Shown: positions 51,404 to 60,000 of the stretch, piece after piece
Position numbering within the stretch: the first letter of the stretch is position 1
Layout: every line of letters starts with the position of its first letter
DNA from: Pseudomonas taetrolens
Lineage (GTDB): Bacteria; Pseudomonadota; Gammaproteobacteria; Pseudomonadales; Pseudomonadaceae
NCBI RefSeq assembly: GCF_900475285.1
Contig: NZ_LS483370.1
Span: 1,874,001 to 1,938,000, forward strand
Reading direction: 5' to 3'
Length of the DNA: 64,000 nucleotides
The notes under the pieces: generated by a model
The model's database searches: none
The model's input: the letters and a program-made list of their open reading frames with translations, nothing else
What the model was told of the DNA's origin: nothing
Position numbers and translations under genes: made by a program

Positions 51404-52432
51404 ATGAATGCGATAACCGAAAACAAGCCGACCGCGGCTGAACCGAAATCCCGGAACCGCCGTCGGTTTCCGACCGAGCTGAGCATCTTTCTGGTCCTGA
51501 TAGGCATTGGTCTGGTATTTGAAGTGTTTGGCTGGATCGTACGAGACCAGAGCTTCCTGATGAATTCCCAGCGCCTGGTGCTGATGATTTTGCAGGTGTC
51601 GGTCATCGGGCTGCTGGCGATTGGTGTCACTCAGGTCATCATTACCACCGGCATCGACCTCTCGTCGGGCTCGGTTTTGGCCCTCTCGGCGATGATCGCC
51701 GCCAGCCTGGCACAAACCTCGGACTTCACCCGGGCGGTTTTCCCCTCCTTGACTGATTTGCCAGTATGGATACCGGTGATCGCGGGGCTTGGCGTGGGCC
51801 TGCTGGCGGGAGCGATTAACGGCAGCATCATCGCCATCACCGGTATACCTCCGTTCATTGCAACGCTGGGCATGATGGTGTCGGCCCGAGGCCTGGCGCG
51901 TTACTACACCGAGGGCCAGCCGGTGAGCATGCTCTCGGAGTCGTATACGGCCATTGGCAACGGCGCGATGCCGGTCATCATTTTTCTGGTGGTGGCGCTG
52001 ATTTTCCACATCGCACTGCGCTACACCAAATATGGCAAGTACACCTACGCCATCGGTGGCAACATGCAAGCGGCGCGCACCTCGGGCATCAACGTCAAGC
52101 GTCACTTGATCATCGTCTACAGCATCGCCGGCCTGCTGGCGGGCCTGGCCGGTGTCGTGGCCTCGGCACGAGCTGCCACCGGGCAAGCGGGCATGGGCAT
52201 GTCGTATGAGCTGGACGCCATTGCCGCAGCGGTCATTGGCGGAACCAGCCTGGCGGGCGGAGTAGGGCGCATCACCGGCACTGTGATTGGTGCGCTGATC
52301 CTCGGGGTCATGGCCAGCGGCTTCACCTTCGTCGGGGTCGACGCGTATATCCAGGACATCATCAAAGGCTTGATCATTGTCGTCGCGGTCGTCATCGACC
52401 AATACCGCAACAAGCGAAAACTCAAGCGCTGA
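51404..52432 (+). CDS. Sugar ABC transporter permease (probably inositol)
   Basis: The 342-residue inner-membrane protein is an RbsC-type permease (BPD_transp_2) with about 10 hydrophobic segments. ITTGIDLSSGSVLALSAMIAA and the C-terminal YELDAIAAAVIGGTSLAGGVGRITGTVIGALILG are the family motifs. ATG 51404 follows GAGAGCAACGTCC; an in-frame frame extends upstream to 51251 but overlaps the ATPase gene and lacks conserved sequence. A terminator follows, so it ends the ABC operon. Confidence 0.92.
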   Translation: MNAITENKPTAAEPKSRNRRRFPTELSIFLVLIGIGLVFEVFGWIVRDQSFLMNSQRLVLMILQVSVIGLLAIGVTQVIITTGIDLSSGSVLALSAMIAASLAQTSDFTRAVFPSLTDLPVWIPVIAGLGVGLLAGAINGSIIAITGIPPFIATLGMMVSARGLARYYTEGQPVSMLSESYTAIGNGAMPVIIFLVVALIFHIALRYTKYGKYTYAIGGNMQAARTSGINVKRHLIIVYSIAGLLAGLAGVVASARAATGQAGMGMSYELDAIAAAVIGGTSLAGGVGRITGTVIGALILGVMASGFTFVGVDAYIQDIIKGLIIVVAVVIDQYRNKRKLKR

Positions 52433-52759
52433 GCCTGTTTACCGAGTCGCCACGCTGCGATTCAAAACACCACGCCTTCGAGCGTGGTGTTGTCATTTTT
52501 AGCGCCGGCATTGAATTTCTTGCTATAAACGCACTCCATTAGGCCCCGCAAGACACTTTTTTCATCACTTTCCATGTTTTGCTGGACAAATAGCTGTTTT
52601 TTCGGTTGCTGACTCGATAACTCGGCCTTAGACTGCCGCCCCTCTTAAATTGAGTGCCGGGTGGCGCTTTAAAGAGATGGCACCTAACTGGTTGGGATGA
52701 AGATCGGTCGGAACGCTCCCCAATTAGCCTTAATGCACGTATTTTTTATAGAGAAATCA
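52433..52759. other. Leader region upstream of the DksA-like gene
   Basis: The 327-bp gap contains the ABC operon terminator and then about 260 bp with no gene. A potential stem, GTGCCGGGTGGCGC against segments near AGATGGCACC (about 52653-52684), lies in the 5' leader. I did not find a convincing Zur box. Confidence 0.4.
52466..52500 (+). terminator. Rho-independent terminator of the inositol ABC operon
   Basis: AACACCACGC and GCGTGGTGTT form a perfect 10-bp stem with a 6-nt loop, then GTCATTTTT. It is 34 bp after the permease stop. Confidence 0.9.
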
Positions 52760-53164
52760 ATGACAAAGGATAAGTTGCTGGCCATGCCGGCGGATGACTA
52801 CATGAATGCCGAGCAACATGCTTTTTTCACTGAGCTGTTGCAAAACATGAAGGTTGAAACCCACGAGCGCATTGAGCAGAACCGCATCGCGATCGAAAGC
52901 CTGGACACCCCGGCCGACCCTGCGGACGCCGCTTCGGTGGAAGAGGAGCGCACCTGGCTGGTGAACTCGATCGACCGCGATCAGCGCATGCTGCCTCAGC
53001 TGGAACAAGCACTGGAGCGCATTAAAGAAGACAGCTTCGGCTGGTGTGATGACAGCGGCGATGCCATTGGCCTTAAGCGCCTGCTGATCAGCCCAACCAC
53101 CAAGTACTGCATCGAAGCTCAAGAGCGTCACGAGCAAATCGACAAGCACCAGCGTCAGGCCTAA
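52760..53164 (+). CDS. DksA-family RNA polymerase-binding protein with incomplete zinc finger (DksA2-like)
   Basis: The 134-residue protein aligns with DksA/TraR: a coiled-coil region (about 15-95, NAEQHAFFTELLQNMKVETHERI, DPADAASVEEERT holding the acidic tip) and a C-terminal globular part. Two of four zinc cysteines are replaced: FGWCDDSGDAIGLKRLL has Cys then Ser, and TKYCIEAQERHE has Cys then Ala. This matches the zinc-independent DksA2 type of P. aeruginosa, which replaces DksA under zinc limitation. ATG 52760 is chosen by homology to the MT..LLAMP start; no strong ribosome site is visible. It follows a 327-bp gap. Confidence 0.85.
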   Translation: MTKDKLLAMPADDYMNAEQHAFFTELLQNMKVETHERIEQNRIAIESLDTPADPADAASVEEERTWLVNSIDRDQRMLPQLEQALERIKEDSFGWCDDSGDAIGLKRLLISPTTKYCIEAQERHEQIDKHQRQA

Positions 53165-53363
53165 GGGCTTGCCCTTGCCGGGGCCGCACCCAGCGGTTCC
53201 GGCAGCCAATTGGATTCAGCCGTTACTCGCACGTTTGGCTCGCACCCTGTTGTAATCCCTTTCTGAAACAACCCGTAAGCCTTGAACCGGTCGCTGCTGA
53301 TCAGCACTCTAGTCGCTGGCGCTGCATCATTGCGCGAGGACGAATATACAGAGGGCAAGATTC

Positions 53364-54713
53364 ATGAGCACTTCAAGCAACACACGACGCGTGTTGCGTA
53401 TCGGTATTTTTTTCGATGGAACGGCCAACAACCAGTTCAACAGCCAGTCGGGGCTGGAGCGTCAGGCGCGAGGCAAGGTGATCGATGCCGACAGCAGCCA
53501 TGCCAAAGTGCCGACCAATATCGCCAGGTTGCACCAGTGTTACCCCGTGCAGTCGACCTTCGATGCCAATGGCATGGCAGTGACCTCTCTCTACATCAGC
53601 GGTATCGGCACCACTACCGGCGCGGGGGATACCCGTTTTCCGGCGCAGACCTATGGCCGTGGCAGCACGGGCGTATTGGGCAAGGCAGCGCAAGCCCGGA
53701 CGCAACTGGCTGAATGCCTCGAGCATTTTGTGCAGCAACTGCCCGAACACACCCTGAGCGATGTGCAGCTGGACCTGTTTGGTTTCAGCCGTGGCGCAGC
53801 CGCGGCCCGCCACTTTGCCAATCTGGTCAACGCGACCCGGTTTGAAGACCGGCACAACCTGGCCCCCGGTTTCGAGTGCACCATCAACTTTATCGGCTTG
53901 TTCGATACCGTGGCGGCCATGGGTGGATTGACCGACCTGGGAGATGTCAGTGACGACATCAATCCCGGGCTCAACCTTTATCTGGGGCCGGATAGTGCGA
54001 AGCAGGTGGTACAACTGAGTGCGCGTGATGAGCAGCGGCGCAATTTTTCCTTGAGCCGTATCGCGCCTCAATGGCCCATGGATATCGCAGTGCCCGGCGC
54101 ACATGCCGATGTGGGGGGCGGTTATCCGCTGCAGATGTCAGAACAGGTGTATGTGACACGCTGGGAGACCAGCCTGGTGGCCCCGTCCACGCCCTTCGAG
54201 CTGACACACGCCTGGAAAACTGCAGCGGCCCAGCTCAAGGAATGGCAGGCCAGGGATCTGCTTGACCCGCTTGATCCGGAGCGCTTGCTGGAAGTGCGCA
54301 GCCACGCAGTCAGGGAAGGCTCGCGCAAAGACCCGATGAAGCGCGTACAGGCGGCGGTTTTTATGCAGCGTCAGCTGTATGGCCATCTTTCCCGGGTGTA
54401 TTTGCGCCTCATGCACCGCCTGGCGCGCGAGAACGGCGTGCCCCTGCGGCCATTGGCCGATGATGCAGAGAGCGGATTGCCCGATGAGCTGCTGGCGTTG
54501 GAGCGCAGGCTTGAGGGCCAGCTAGCAAAGGGCACGACTCCGACATTCACTCAGGCGCAAGAGCGCGTATTGCGTCAGCGCTATGTCCATCTGTCTGCTA
54601 ACTGGAACGCGGCAATTGGCGAGGGGACCGGGGTGCTGGACAAGGTTTTTTTCGACATACCGCAAGAGGGCGGTCGCTCAGTTTTCGAGCAAAAGGCCCC
54701 CGGCTTTGCCTGA
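53364..54713 (+). CDS. DUF2235 alpha/beta-hydrolase (Tle-like phospholipase family)
   Basis: The 449-residue protein starts with RIGIFFDGTANN, typical of DUF2235. The nucleophile motif is GFSRG with S142. D181 (IGLFDTVAAMG) and H247 (VPGAHADVGGGYP) complete a plausible triad. This is the layout of Tle1-type type VI lipase effectors, but also of cellular DUF2235 hydrolases. No signal peptide, VgrG, PAAR or Hcp gene is nearby. Residues 330-449 are helical and charged. Whether it acts outside or inside the cell cannot be told. ATG 53364 lies 199 bp after the DksA-like gene. Confidence 0.85.
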   Translation: MSTSSNTRRVLRIGIFFDGTANNQFNSQSGLERQARGKVIDADSSHAKVPTNIARLHQCYPVQSTFDANGMAVTSLYISGIGTTTGAGDTRFPAQTYGRGSTGVLGKAAQARTQLAECLEHFVQQLPEHTLSDVQLDLFGFSRGAAAARHFANLVNATRFEDRHNLAPGFECTINFIGLFDTVAAMGGLTDLGDVSDDINPGLNLYLGPDSAKQVVQLSARDEQRRNFSLSRIAPQWPMDIAVPGAHADVGGGYPLQMSEQVYVTRWETSLVAPSTPFELTHAWKTAAAQLKEWQARDLLDPLDPERLLEVRSHAVREGSRKDPMKRVQAAVFMQRQLYGHLSRVYLRLMHRLARENGVPLRPLADDAESGLPDELLALERRLEGQLAKGTTPTFTQAQERVLRQRYVHLSANWNAAIGEGTGVLDKVFFDIPQEGGRSVFEQKAPGFA

Positions 54714-54839
54714 GTCTACGCAGGGATTGTTACAGTTCATGCAATTGATCTCTGCGATAGCGCGCTTTTTCTAGCGGCATTTAGACATTAATATGGCTGA
54801 CATCGTTAGGAGACTAACTAAATAGATGGAGTGACCATC

Positions 54840-55055
54840 ATGTCAAACCAGGTTGATGTCGCCGTGATGATCGGCAGCGGTGTTCCAAAAAATTTGCGCG
54901 AGGCAGGTCAAAAGGCCTGCTGGGTGGTACTGGTCAATGGTGAGCAGCGCGGTACGGCTTATTCCAGCCGGCTGGAAGCGGAGGAGTGCCGTGAAGCGTG
55001 GCTGGCGCAACTGGGCGCCAGCCCCATCGCCATGCCGCAGGCTCAACGCGCCTGA
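54840..55055 (+). CDS. Small hypothetical protein (71 aa)
   Basis: This product is not recognised. ATG 54840 has GGAG 8 bp upstream, which favours it over GTG 54831. It is soluble and without a signal peptide; VWVLVNG-like (CWVVLVNGEQRGTAYSSRLEAEECREAWLAQL) suggests a small alpha/beta domain. It starts 126 bp after the DUF2235 gene on the same strand and ends convergent with the DUF2789 gene, overlapping it by 13 bp. Confidence 0.7.
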   Translation: MSNQVDVAVMIGSGVPKNLREAGQKACWVVLVNGEQRGTAYSSRLEAEECREAWLAQLGASPIAMPQAQRA

Positions 55056-55282
55056 TGCAGACTCAGGTTGAGCTCATCAATGACAATGGCCCAGCTGCCG
55101 TCCTCCAGCAGTTTTTCTTTCAGAAATTGTGATTGTGCAGATGACCAGAAGGGCGCATCGGCGAGCTTGACGTCTTCGGGCAGCGGCGAATGGCTCGCAA
55201 TGAACGCCTCGATCGAGGCTTCATCGGCGGCCAGCCCAAGTTGCTCAAACAGGTGTTCAAGGGTGTTCGGGGTTTCGTCCAT
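55043..55282 (-). CDS. DUF2789 protein
   Basis: The 79-residue protein matches DUF2789: TLEHLFEQLGLAADEASIEAFIASH, LADAPFWSSAQSQFLKEKLLEDGSWAIVIDELN. The function is unknown. ATG 55282 with AGAGGA 7 bp upstream is preferred over ATG 55288, which lies 1 bp from the same ribosome site. Its end overlaps the preceding convergent gene by 13 bp. Confidence 0.88.
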   Translation of the reverse strand: MDETPNTLEHLFEQLGLAADEASIEAFIASHSPLPEDVKLADAPFWSSAQSQFLKEKLLEDGSWAIVIDELNLSLHQAR

Positions 55283-55469
55283 GTTCATGTCCTCTGCAAA
55301 AGGGTGGGCTCAAGGTATATGAGGCCTGTGAACGTCAAGGGTTCAAAGCCGTCATATGCCGGGACTGCAGCGTAGCCGATTACTGGCGCGTGCCCGGTGG
55401 CGAGGAGGGGAATCATGCAGGATGCCTCGAGGGCGGACGCTGTGACGGAGCCGCCACAGCGTGTTCGGT

Positions 55470-55700
55470 TCAGATGTTGAGCGCGCCTTCATCAACAGCA
55501 GCCTTCAAGGCCTTTGCTGATTCCTTTGCCGCAATATCCGCGACCTCGGCAGTCTTGAACCAGCGATCCTTTTCGACCTGATGGTAAGTGACAGTGGTGA
55601 GCGGTGGTTTGGCCCGCATCACAATCACAGCCTGAAACTCGCCGTCGACTTCTTTGGACTCACCGCGGATAAAAAACTCGCCAATATCAAATTCCGTCAC
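55470..55700 (-). CDS. Small conserved-type hypothetical protein (76 aa)
   Basis: The product starts with GTG 55700, with AAGGGAAA about 9 bp upstream. It reads as a beta-strand pair (FDIGEFFIRGESKEVDGEFQAVIVMRAKP) followed by a helix ending in AAKESAKALKAAVDEGALNI. No signal or membrane segment is present. I cannot assign a family; a substrate-binding or regulatory small domain is possible. Confidence 0.65.
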   Translation of the reverse strand: MTEFDIGEFFIRGESKEVDGEFQAVIVMRAKPPLTTVTYHQVEKDRWFKTAEVADIAAKESAKALKAAVDEGALNI

Positions 55701-55860
55701 GTGTCACTTTCCCTTGGAGGTAATGGAGTCCAGACGATCTGGCGGCATGGGCCAGGTCGATTTTCGTGCGAGTATGGCAGCAGTTGACACCTCGTGGCGC
55801 GGTGATCACCCTTCAGGCGACGAAAGCCCTGTAAAAACGCCGCTGAAGGCTCCAGAAAAC

Positions 55861-56112
55861 CTAGGGCAAGGCCTTTTCGAAGTGCTCGGCCAGTGCGCAG
55901 GCATCGCTATAGGTGCATCGAAAGCCTTTGACCTGACCTGTACCGGCCTCCCGGATATGGAAAAACCCCTGGCTGACGGCAATCACTTGAAACAAGCGTG
56001 GATGCATATACCCAACTTCGGGTGTGAGTCGGTAGAATGGCCCGCTGGAAGTGGGCGGTTGCAGGCTTTCACTGCCCAATGGCTGCGCTGCAGGGGTGTC
56101 AGGTCGATTCAC
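55861..56112 (-). CDS. Small hypothetical protein (about 83 aa)
   Basis: The reading frame begins at GTG 56112, with GAGG 9 bp upstream; an ATG at 56127 in the same frame is an alternative. After a proline- and serine-rich start it has FYRLTPEVGYMHPRLFQVIAVSQGFFHIRE and CTYSDACALAEHFEKALP. This looks like a small beta-then-helix fold. I recognise no family. It lies between two other small unknown genes on the same strand. Confidence 0.6.
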   Translation of the reverse strand: MNRPDTPAAQPLGSESLQPPTSSGPFYRLTPEVGYMHPRLFQVIAVSQGFFHIREAGTGQVKGFRCTYSDACALAEHFEKALP

Positions 56113-56507
56113 GGGTGTTGTCCTCATGCGCTTTGATGTCAGGGCATTGTTTGAATGGCCCACGGGCTGCACGTGCACTAGAATTGGCAGCCGTTGTTGT
56201 TCTTGTATTTGTAAGGTTTATTTAAAAAACACAGCGCCAGACGTTACGTCTTTGATCGCAGGCTTTTTCGGTGTGTTCTTTAGCCTGTTTGCGTTGATTC
56301 AAGTCCCGGTTAAATTTCATCTGCTCCGGCCGTTTGTTTGCCAGGGATCAAACCGGGAATCTATGCGTCTTGATGTCATACGCCACGCCTGATCCAGGCC
56401 GTCAGGCGACCTTGTTGTACTCGGGTTTTTAAGCAGGTCATTCAGGCTTTTTTTGCTGCCTGTCTTTTTTTCGGGCAGTTTCACTTCAAGTTTTCGAGGG
56501 TTTTTCG
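56113..56507. other. 395-bp gap before the 56.5-kb gene pair
   Basis: No gene is supported. The stretch is AT-richer than its surroundings around 56210-56330 and ends in a region with several T-runs (56425-56470). A CTGCCTG/CGGGCAG near-hairpin encloses a T-run at about 56457-56477. It may hold the promoter of the next two genes. Confidence 0.35.
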
Positions 56508-56978
56508 TTGGCAGTCAGCAATCTGGAGATGCATGCGTTGTTCGTGTTGGGTGACTTGCGGGCACGATTGGTCAAGCTGTTCCAATCGCGTTTTGTGTAC
56601 ATCACCGAACAAACGGCAGAAGGTATTTACATCGCTGAAATCGATACGGATGCAGCGTTGGTAGTGGATGACAAACCAGGCCTGGAACTGAAGGTCGGTG
56701 ATCATTTTCGCGCAGCTGTCTTGCCCAGTCGCGAAGGTGGCAAGTTCGAAATCAAGTTTCGCGAAATCAAAATGACTATTTATGGCCTGGGCGAATACGC
56801 CTATGTCACTTCGCCGCTGGGCGAGGGCATTGTGTTCAAGGAAGGTCAAACCGTGATGTTGATCTTCGCCGCCCAGGAACAGCTTAAAGAGGGTTTGACC
56901 AAAACCCTGAAAGCCGTCACCGCCAAGGCTGCCAAATGGCCCAAGGGCGAGCTGACGTTCAAGGCCAGCAAAGAGTGA
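56508..56978 (+). CDS. Hypothetical protein (156 aa), first of a coupled pair
   Basis: The product begins with TTG 56508, with GAGG 8 bp upstream. Its sequence gives an N-terminal helix (MHALFVLGDLRARLVKLF), then beta-rich sequence (GIYIAEIDTDAALVVDDKPGLELKVGDHFRAAVLP) and a lysine-rich C-terminus (KAVTAKAAKWPKGELTFKASKE). No family is recognised. It overlaps the next frame by 4 bp (GTGA), which points to co-translation. ATG 56529 is an alternative start. Confidence 0.65.
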   Translation: MAVSNLEMHALFVLGDLRARLVKLFQSRFVYITEQTAEGIYIAEIDTDAALVVDDKPGLELKVGDHFRAAVLPSREGGKFEIKFREIKMTIYGLGEYAYVTSPLGEGIVFKEGQTVMLIFAAQEQLKEGLTKTLKAVTAKAAKWPKGELTFKASKE

Positions 56979-57178
56979 CAGCCTCGCGCAGCGAGTTTCA
57001 CCGCCAGCACCTTGAGCAGGCACAGGCCAAGGCTGCGCAGTTATTCGCGCAAAAGTCCGCATTGCAAGGCGCATGGCTCACCTGGGTTGCCGGACAGTTG
57101 TATGCCTTGCGACCCGCCGAATACGCGAGCATGGTGCGTCGCGAACTCGAACGCCTTCAGACGACCGCGCAGGTCTGA
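56975..57178 (+). CDS. Hypothetical protein (67 aa), second of a coupled pair
   Basis: The product starts with GTG 56975, overlapping the previous stop as GTGA. It is helical and charged (EFHRQHLEQAQAKAAQLFAQK, YASMVRRELERLQ) and rather hydrophilic. No family is recognised. The coupling with its neighbour suggests that both act together. Confidence 0.6.
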   Translation: MTASRSEFHRQHLEQAQAKAAQLFAQKSALQGAWLTWVAGQLYALRPAEYASMVRRELERLQTTAQV

Positions 57179-57181
57179 ACC

Positions 57182-57300
57182 CCGCTTTACGGCTGCTGCG
57201 CAGCCCGTCACAGCCTGCGGCAGCGGCTACAGGATGTTCGTTGCCGTTGATCCCGCCGCGACGAATGCTTTTTGTAGCCGCTGCCGCAGGCTGCGATAAG
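57182..57300. repeat. REP pair with perfect 21-bp inverted arms
   Basis: CAGCCTGCGGCAGCGGCTAC (57211-57230, extending one base to 57231) is repeated exactly in reverse complement at 57273-57293. The 41-bp spacer has no gene. It follows the coupled small genes directly. Confidence 0.9.
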
Positions 57301-57493
57301 GCCCGAAGGGCCTTCAAGCGCAACCCTGCGGGATGCTCACCGCAGTTGCCTCTGTGAAATGCTCCCTCCAAATGGCCTAGGCCTTATGGACGATGTATCG
57401 CGTCCTGCCCGCACTTGATGATCGATCCCGCTCTACGCTGGCTGGCCACCACAGCCGGACCCTAAAACAAGAAGAATGTGAGGGATTGCGAGG

Positions 57494-57562
57494 ATGAAGG
57501 CATGGGTCTTTTCATCTGCCGTGTGCGGCTGTGCGGTAATCATTGAGGGTGCAAGGCCGTGA
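57494..57562 (+). CDS. Short upstream frame (22 codons) overlapping the MMPL start
   Basis: An ATG at 57494 (GAGGG about 12 bp upstream) begins a 22-codon frame that stops at TGA 57560-57562, overlapping the MMPL GTG by 4 bp as GTGA. The peptide starts MKAWVFSSAVCGCAV, which looks like the beginning of a signal peptide or membrane segment. It may be a translational coupler or the leftover N-terminus of a lost upstream gene. Confidence 0.35.
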   Translation: MKAWVFSSAVCGCAVIIEGARP

Positions 57563-60000
57563 CGGCCAGCGCGCTTCATCTCACCCCCATGCAGCGTTTT
57601 GTCAACCGCTGTGCCGAACAGTTGATGGCACGCCGCAAGCTGCTGCTGGGACTGTTCCTGTTGATCTCTCTGGGGCTGGGCTACAGCGCCACCCATGTCA
57701 GGCTGGACCCCGGGTTTAACAAGCAGATCCCGGTGCGGCATGCCTACATGCTCAACTTTCTCGAGTTCAGTCGGGTCTTCACCGGTGCCAATCGCTTGCT
57801 GGTCAGCGTGCACTGGAAAGGCGAGGGCGATATCTATAACCCCGAGTTCCTGCAGACCTTGCAACAGGTCACGGACGACGTGTTCTTCATTTCCGGGGTC
57901 AGCCGTCCCAGCGTGACGTCGCTGTTCACCCCCAACGTGCGCTATATCGAAATCACCGAAGACGGTTATGTCGGTGACCTGGTGGTGCCGCCGCAATACG
58001 CCGCCACTCCGGAAGACTTGCAGCAGGTACGCAGCAATGCGGCGCGTTCAGGCCAGATCGGCAGCTTGCTGGCCAACGATCTGAAATCGGCCATGGTACG
58101 GGCTGATCTGCAAGACGTTGATCCCAAAACCGGGCAACCGGTGAGTTATGTGCAAATTGCCCAGCGTCTTGAAGAGATCCGCCGCCAATACAGCAGCGCT
58201 GACATTGAGATCAACATCGTCGGCTTCGCCAAACTGGTGGGGGATGTGGTCGAGGGGCTGAACACGGTGATGGGCTTTTTTGCCATCGCGTTCGTGATTA
58301 CCGGTGTGTTGCTGTGGCTCTATTCGCGGTCATTGCGCCTGACCCTGGTGGCGCTTTTTGTCGCCTTGCTGCCAGTGATCTGGCTGCTCGGGTTGTTGCC
58401 GTTGCTCGGGCTCGGGATTGATCCGATGTCGATTCTGGTGCCGTTTCTGATTTTTTCGATTGGCGTTTCCCACGCGGTGCAAATGACCAATGCCTGGAAG
58501 CAGGAAGTGCTGGCCGGCAGCGATTCGGTCAATGCGGCCAAGGCGGCCTTCAGCAAGATTTTCATTCCCGGCGCGCTGGCGCTGCTGATGAATGCCCTGG
58601 GTTTCGGGGTGATCATGCTGATCGACATTCCCATTGTGCATGAGCTCGGGGTCACGGCTTGTATCGGTGTGATGCTGATGATCATCACCAACAAAATCAT
58701 GTTGCCCTTGATCATTGCCCACTTGCCGCTCGAACCCCGCTTGCTCAGCGAACCCGTGCCACTGGCGCACCAGCGTCACCCGTTGTGGTGGCGTCTGTCG
58801 GCGCTGGCGACCCCGGGGCCGGCACTGTGGGTGTTTGCCTTGAGCCTGTTGCTGTTGGCCCTGGGCGCGATCAAGGCGCGGGAACTGGCCACCGGTGACA
58901 TTGGTGCCGGCGCGCCGGAGCTGCGGGCAGATTCGCGTTACAACCAGGACAACCAGCAGATCATCAGCACCTACTCGATCGGCCTCGATGTGTTGTCGGT
59001 GTTCCTGACTATTGCCGATCGCAGCGAGGCCTGCCTCGACCCGGCGGTGATGCGTGCCGTCGAGACGTTCGATTTCAAAATGCGCGAAGTGCCCGGTGTG
59101 CAATCGGTGCAAAGCGTCGCTGGAATGAGCAAGCAAGTGATTTCCGGCAACAACGAAGGCAATCCTCGCTGGGCAGCAATCCCCGGGTCTGCCCAGGGTT
59201 TGCAGCAGGGCGCGTATGCCTACTCGCCGGACTCGGGGCTGGTGACGGATGGCTGTCAGAAAATGCAGATTCTGGTGTTTTTGACCGACCACGAAGGCGC
59301 CACCGTGGCCCACGTACTGAGCGAAGCCAAGCGCGTGATTGCCGGGATCAATGTGCCGGGCGTGGACTTCAGGCTGGCGGGTGGCAATATCGGGGTCATG
59401 GCGGCCTCCAACGAGGCCGTCAAGCAGGCCGAGGTGGTCATGCTGGCCGCGCTGTTCTTCTCCGTGGCGCTGTTTTGCCTGCTGACCTTCCGTTCGCTGC
59501 GCGCCGTGCTGTGCATCCTGGTGCCGCTGGCCATCGTCGCGGTGCTGTGCAATGCGCTGATGGCGATGCTCGGTATCGGCCTCAAGGTGGCAACGCTACC
59601 GGTCATGGCACTGGGTGTCGGTGTCGGCGTGGATTACGGCATTTACCTGTACGAGCGCATCGAGCACGAGATGGCTGAGGGGCAAAACCTGCGCGAAGCG
59701 TTCTATCGCGCCATGTGCCAGCGCGGCACGGCAGCGGTGTTTACCGCCGTGACGATGTCACTGGGGGTGTGCACATGGGTCTTTGCACCGCTCAAGTTCC
59801 AGGCCGATATGGGTGTGCTGCTGGCCTTCATGTTCATGGTCAACGTGCTGGGTGCGATCTTCCTGCTGCCTGCCCTGGCTGCCTGGTTCAACCTGGGCAA
59901 GCCGTTGGTGGCTGACCGATCCCCTGTAGCCGCTGCCGAAGACTGCATCCGGCCGCGTAGCGCGAGTCAATCGCTTGATACCACCGTTCAGGCAGATTGA
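57559..60000 (+). CDS. MMPL/RND-superfamily exporter
   Basis: The 813-residue inner-membrane protein has two halves, each with a membrane segment, a periplasmic loop and a bundle of five to six segments. The first half has [25 protein letters not shown], then AFVITGVLLWLYSRSL and SILVPFLIFSIGVSHAVQMTNAW. The second has ALFCLLTFRSLRAVLCILVPLAI and LPVMALGVGVGVDYGIYLYERI, the proton-relay region. The family exports lipids or hydrophobic compounds. GTG 57559 has GAGGG 9 bp upstream. The last 30 residues (SPVAAAEDC...) are encoded by REP sequence. It is followed by DUF1329 and DUF1302 genes. Confidence 0.92.
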   Translation: MTASALHLTPMQRFVNRCAEQLMARRKLLLGLFLLISLGLGYSATHVRLDPGFNKQIPVRHAYMLNFLEFSRVFTGANRLLVSVHWKGEGDIYNPEFLQTLQQVTDDVFFISGVSRPSVTSLFTPNVRYIEITEDGYVGDLVVPPQYAATPEDLQQVRSNAARSGQIGSLLANDLKSAMVRADLQDVDPKTGQPVSYVQIAQRLEEIRRQYSSADIEINIVGFAKLVGDVVEGLNTVMGFFAIAFVITGVLLWLYSRSLRLTLVALFVALLPVIWLLGLLPLLGLGIDPMSILVPFLIFSIGVSHAVQMTNAWKQEVLAGSDSVNAAKAAFSKIFIPGALALLMNALGFGVIMLIDIPIVHELGVTACIGVMLMIITNKIMLPLIIAHLPLEPRLLSEPVPLAHQRHPLWWRLSALATPGPALWVFALSLLLLALGAIKARELATGDIGAGAPELRADSRYNQDNQQIISTYSIGLDVLSVFLTIADRSEACLDPAVMRAVETFDFKMREVPGVQSVQSVAGMSKQVISGNNEGNPRWAAIPGSAQGLQQGAYAYSPDSGLVTDGCQKMQILVFLTDHEGATVAHVLSEAKRVIAGINVPGVDFRLAGGNIGVMAASNEAVKQAEVVMLAALFFSVALFCLLTFRSLRAVLCILVPLAIVAVLCNALMAMLGIGLKVATLPVMALGVGVGVDYGIYLYERIEHEMAEGQNLREAFYRAMCQRGTAAVFTAVTMSLGVCTWVFAPLKFQADMGVLLAFMFMVNVLGAIFLLPALAAWFNLGKPLVADRSPVAAAEDCIRPRSASQSLDTTVQAD

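Noticed and set aside
53364..55055. Full type VI effector-immunity module
   Set aside because: No secretion-linked gene or periplasmic immunity candidate is nearby. Kept only as an open possibility.
56051..56392. 113-codon plus-strand frame with a hydrophobic middle
   Set aside because: Cysteine-rich and irregular start region, antisense overlap with a better supported small gene and no ribosome site.
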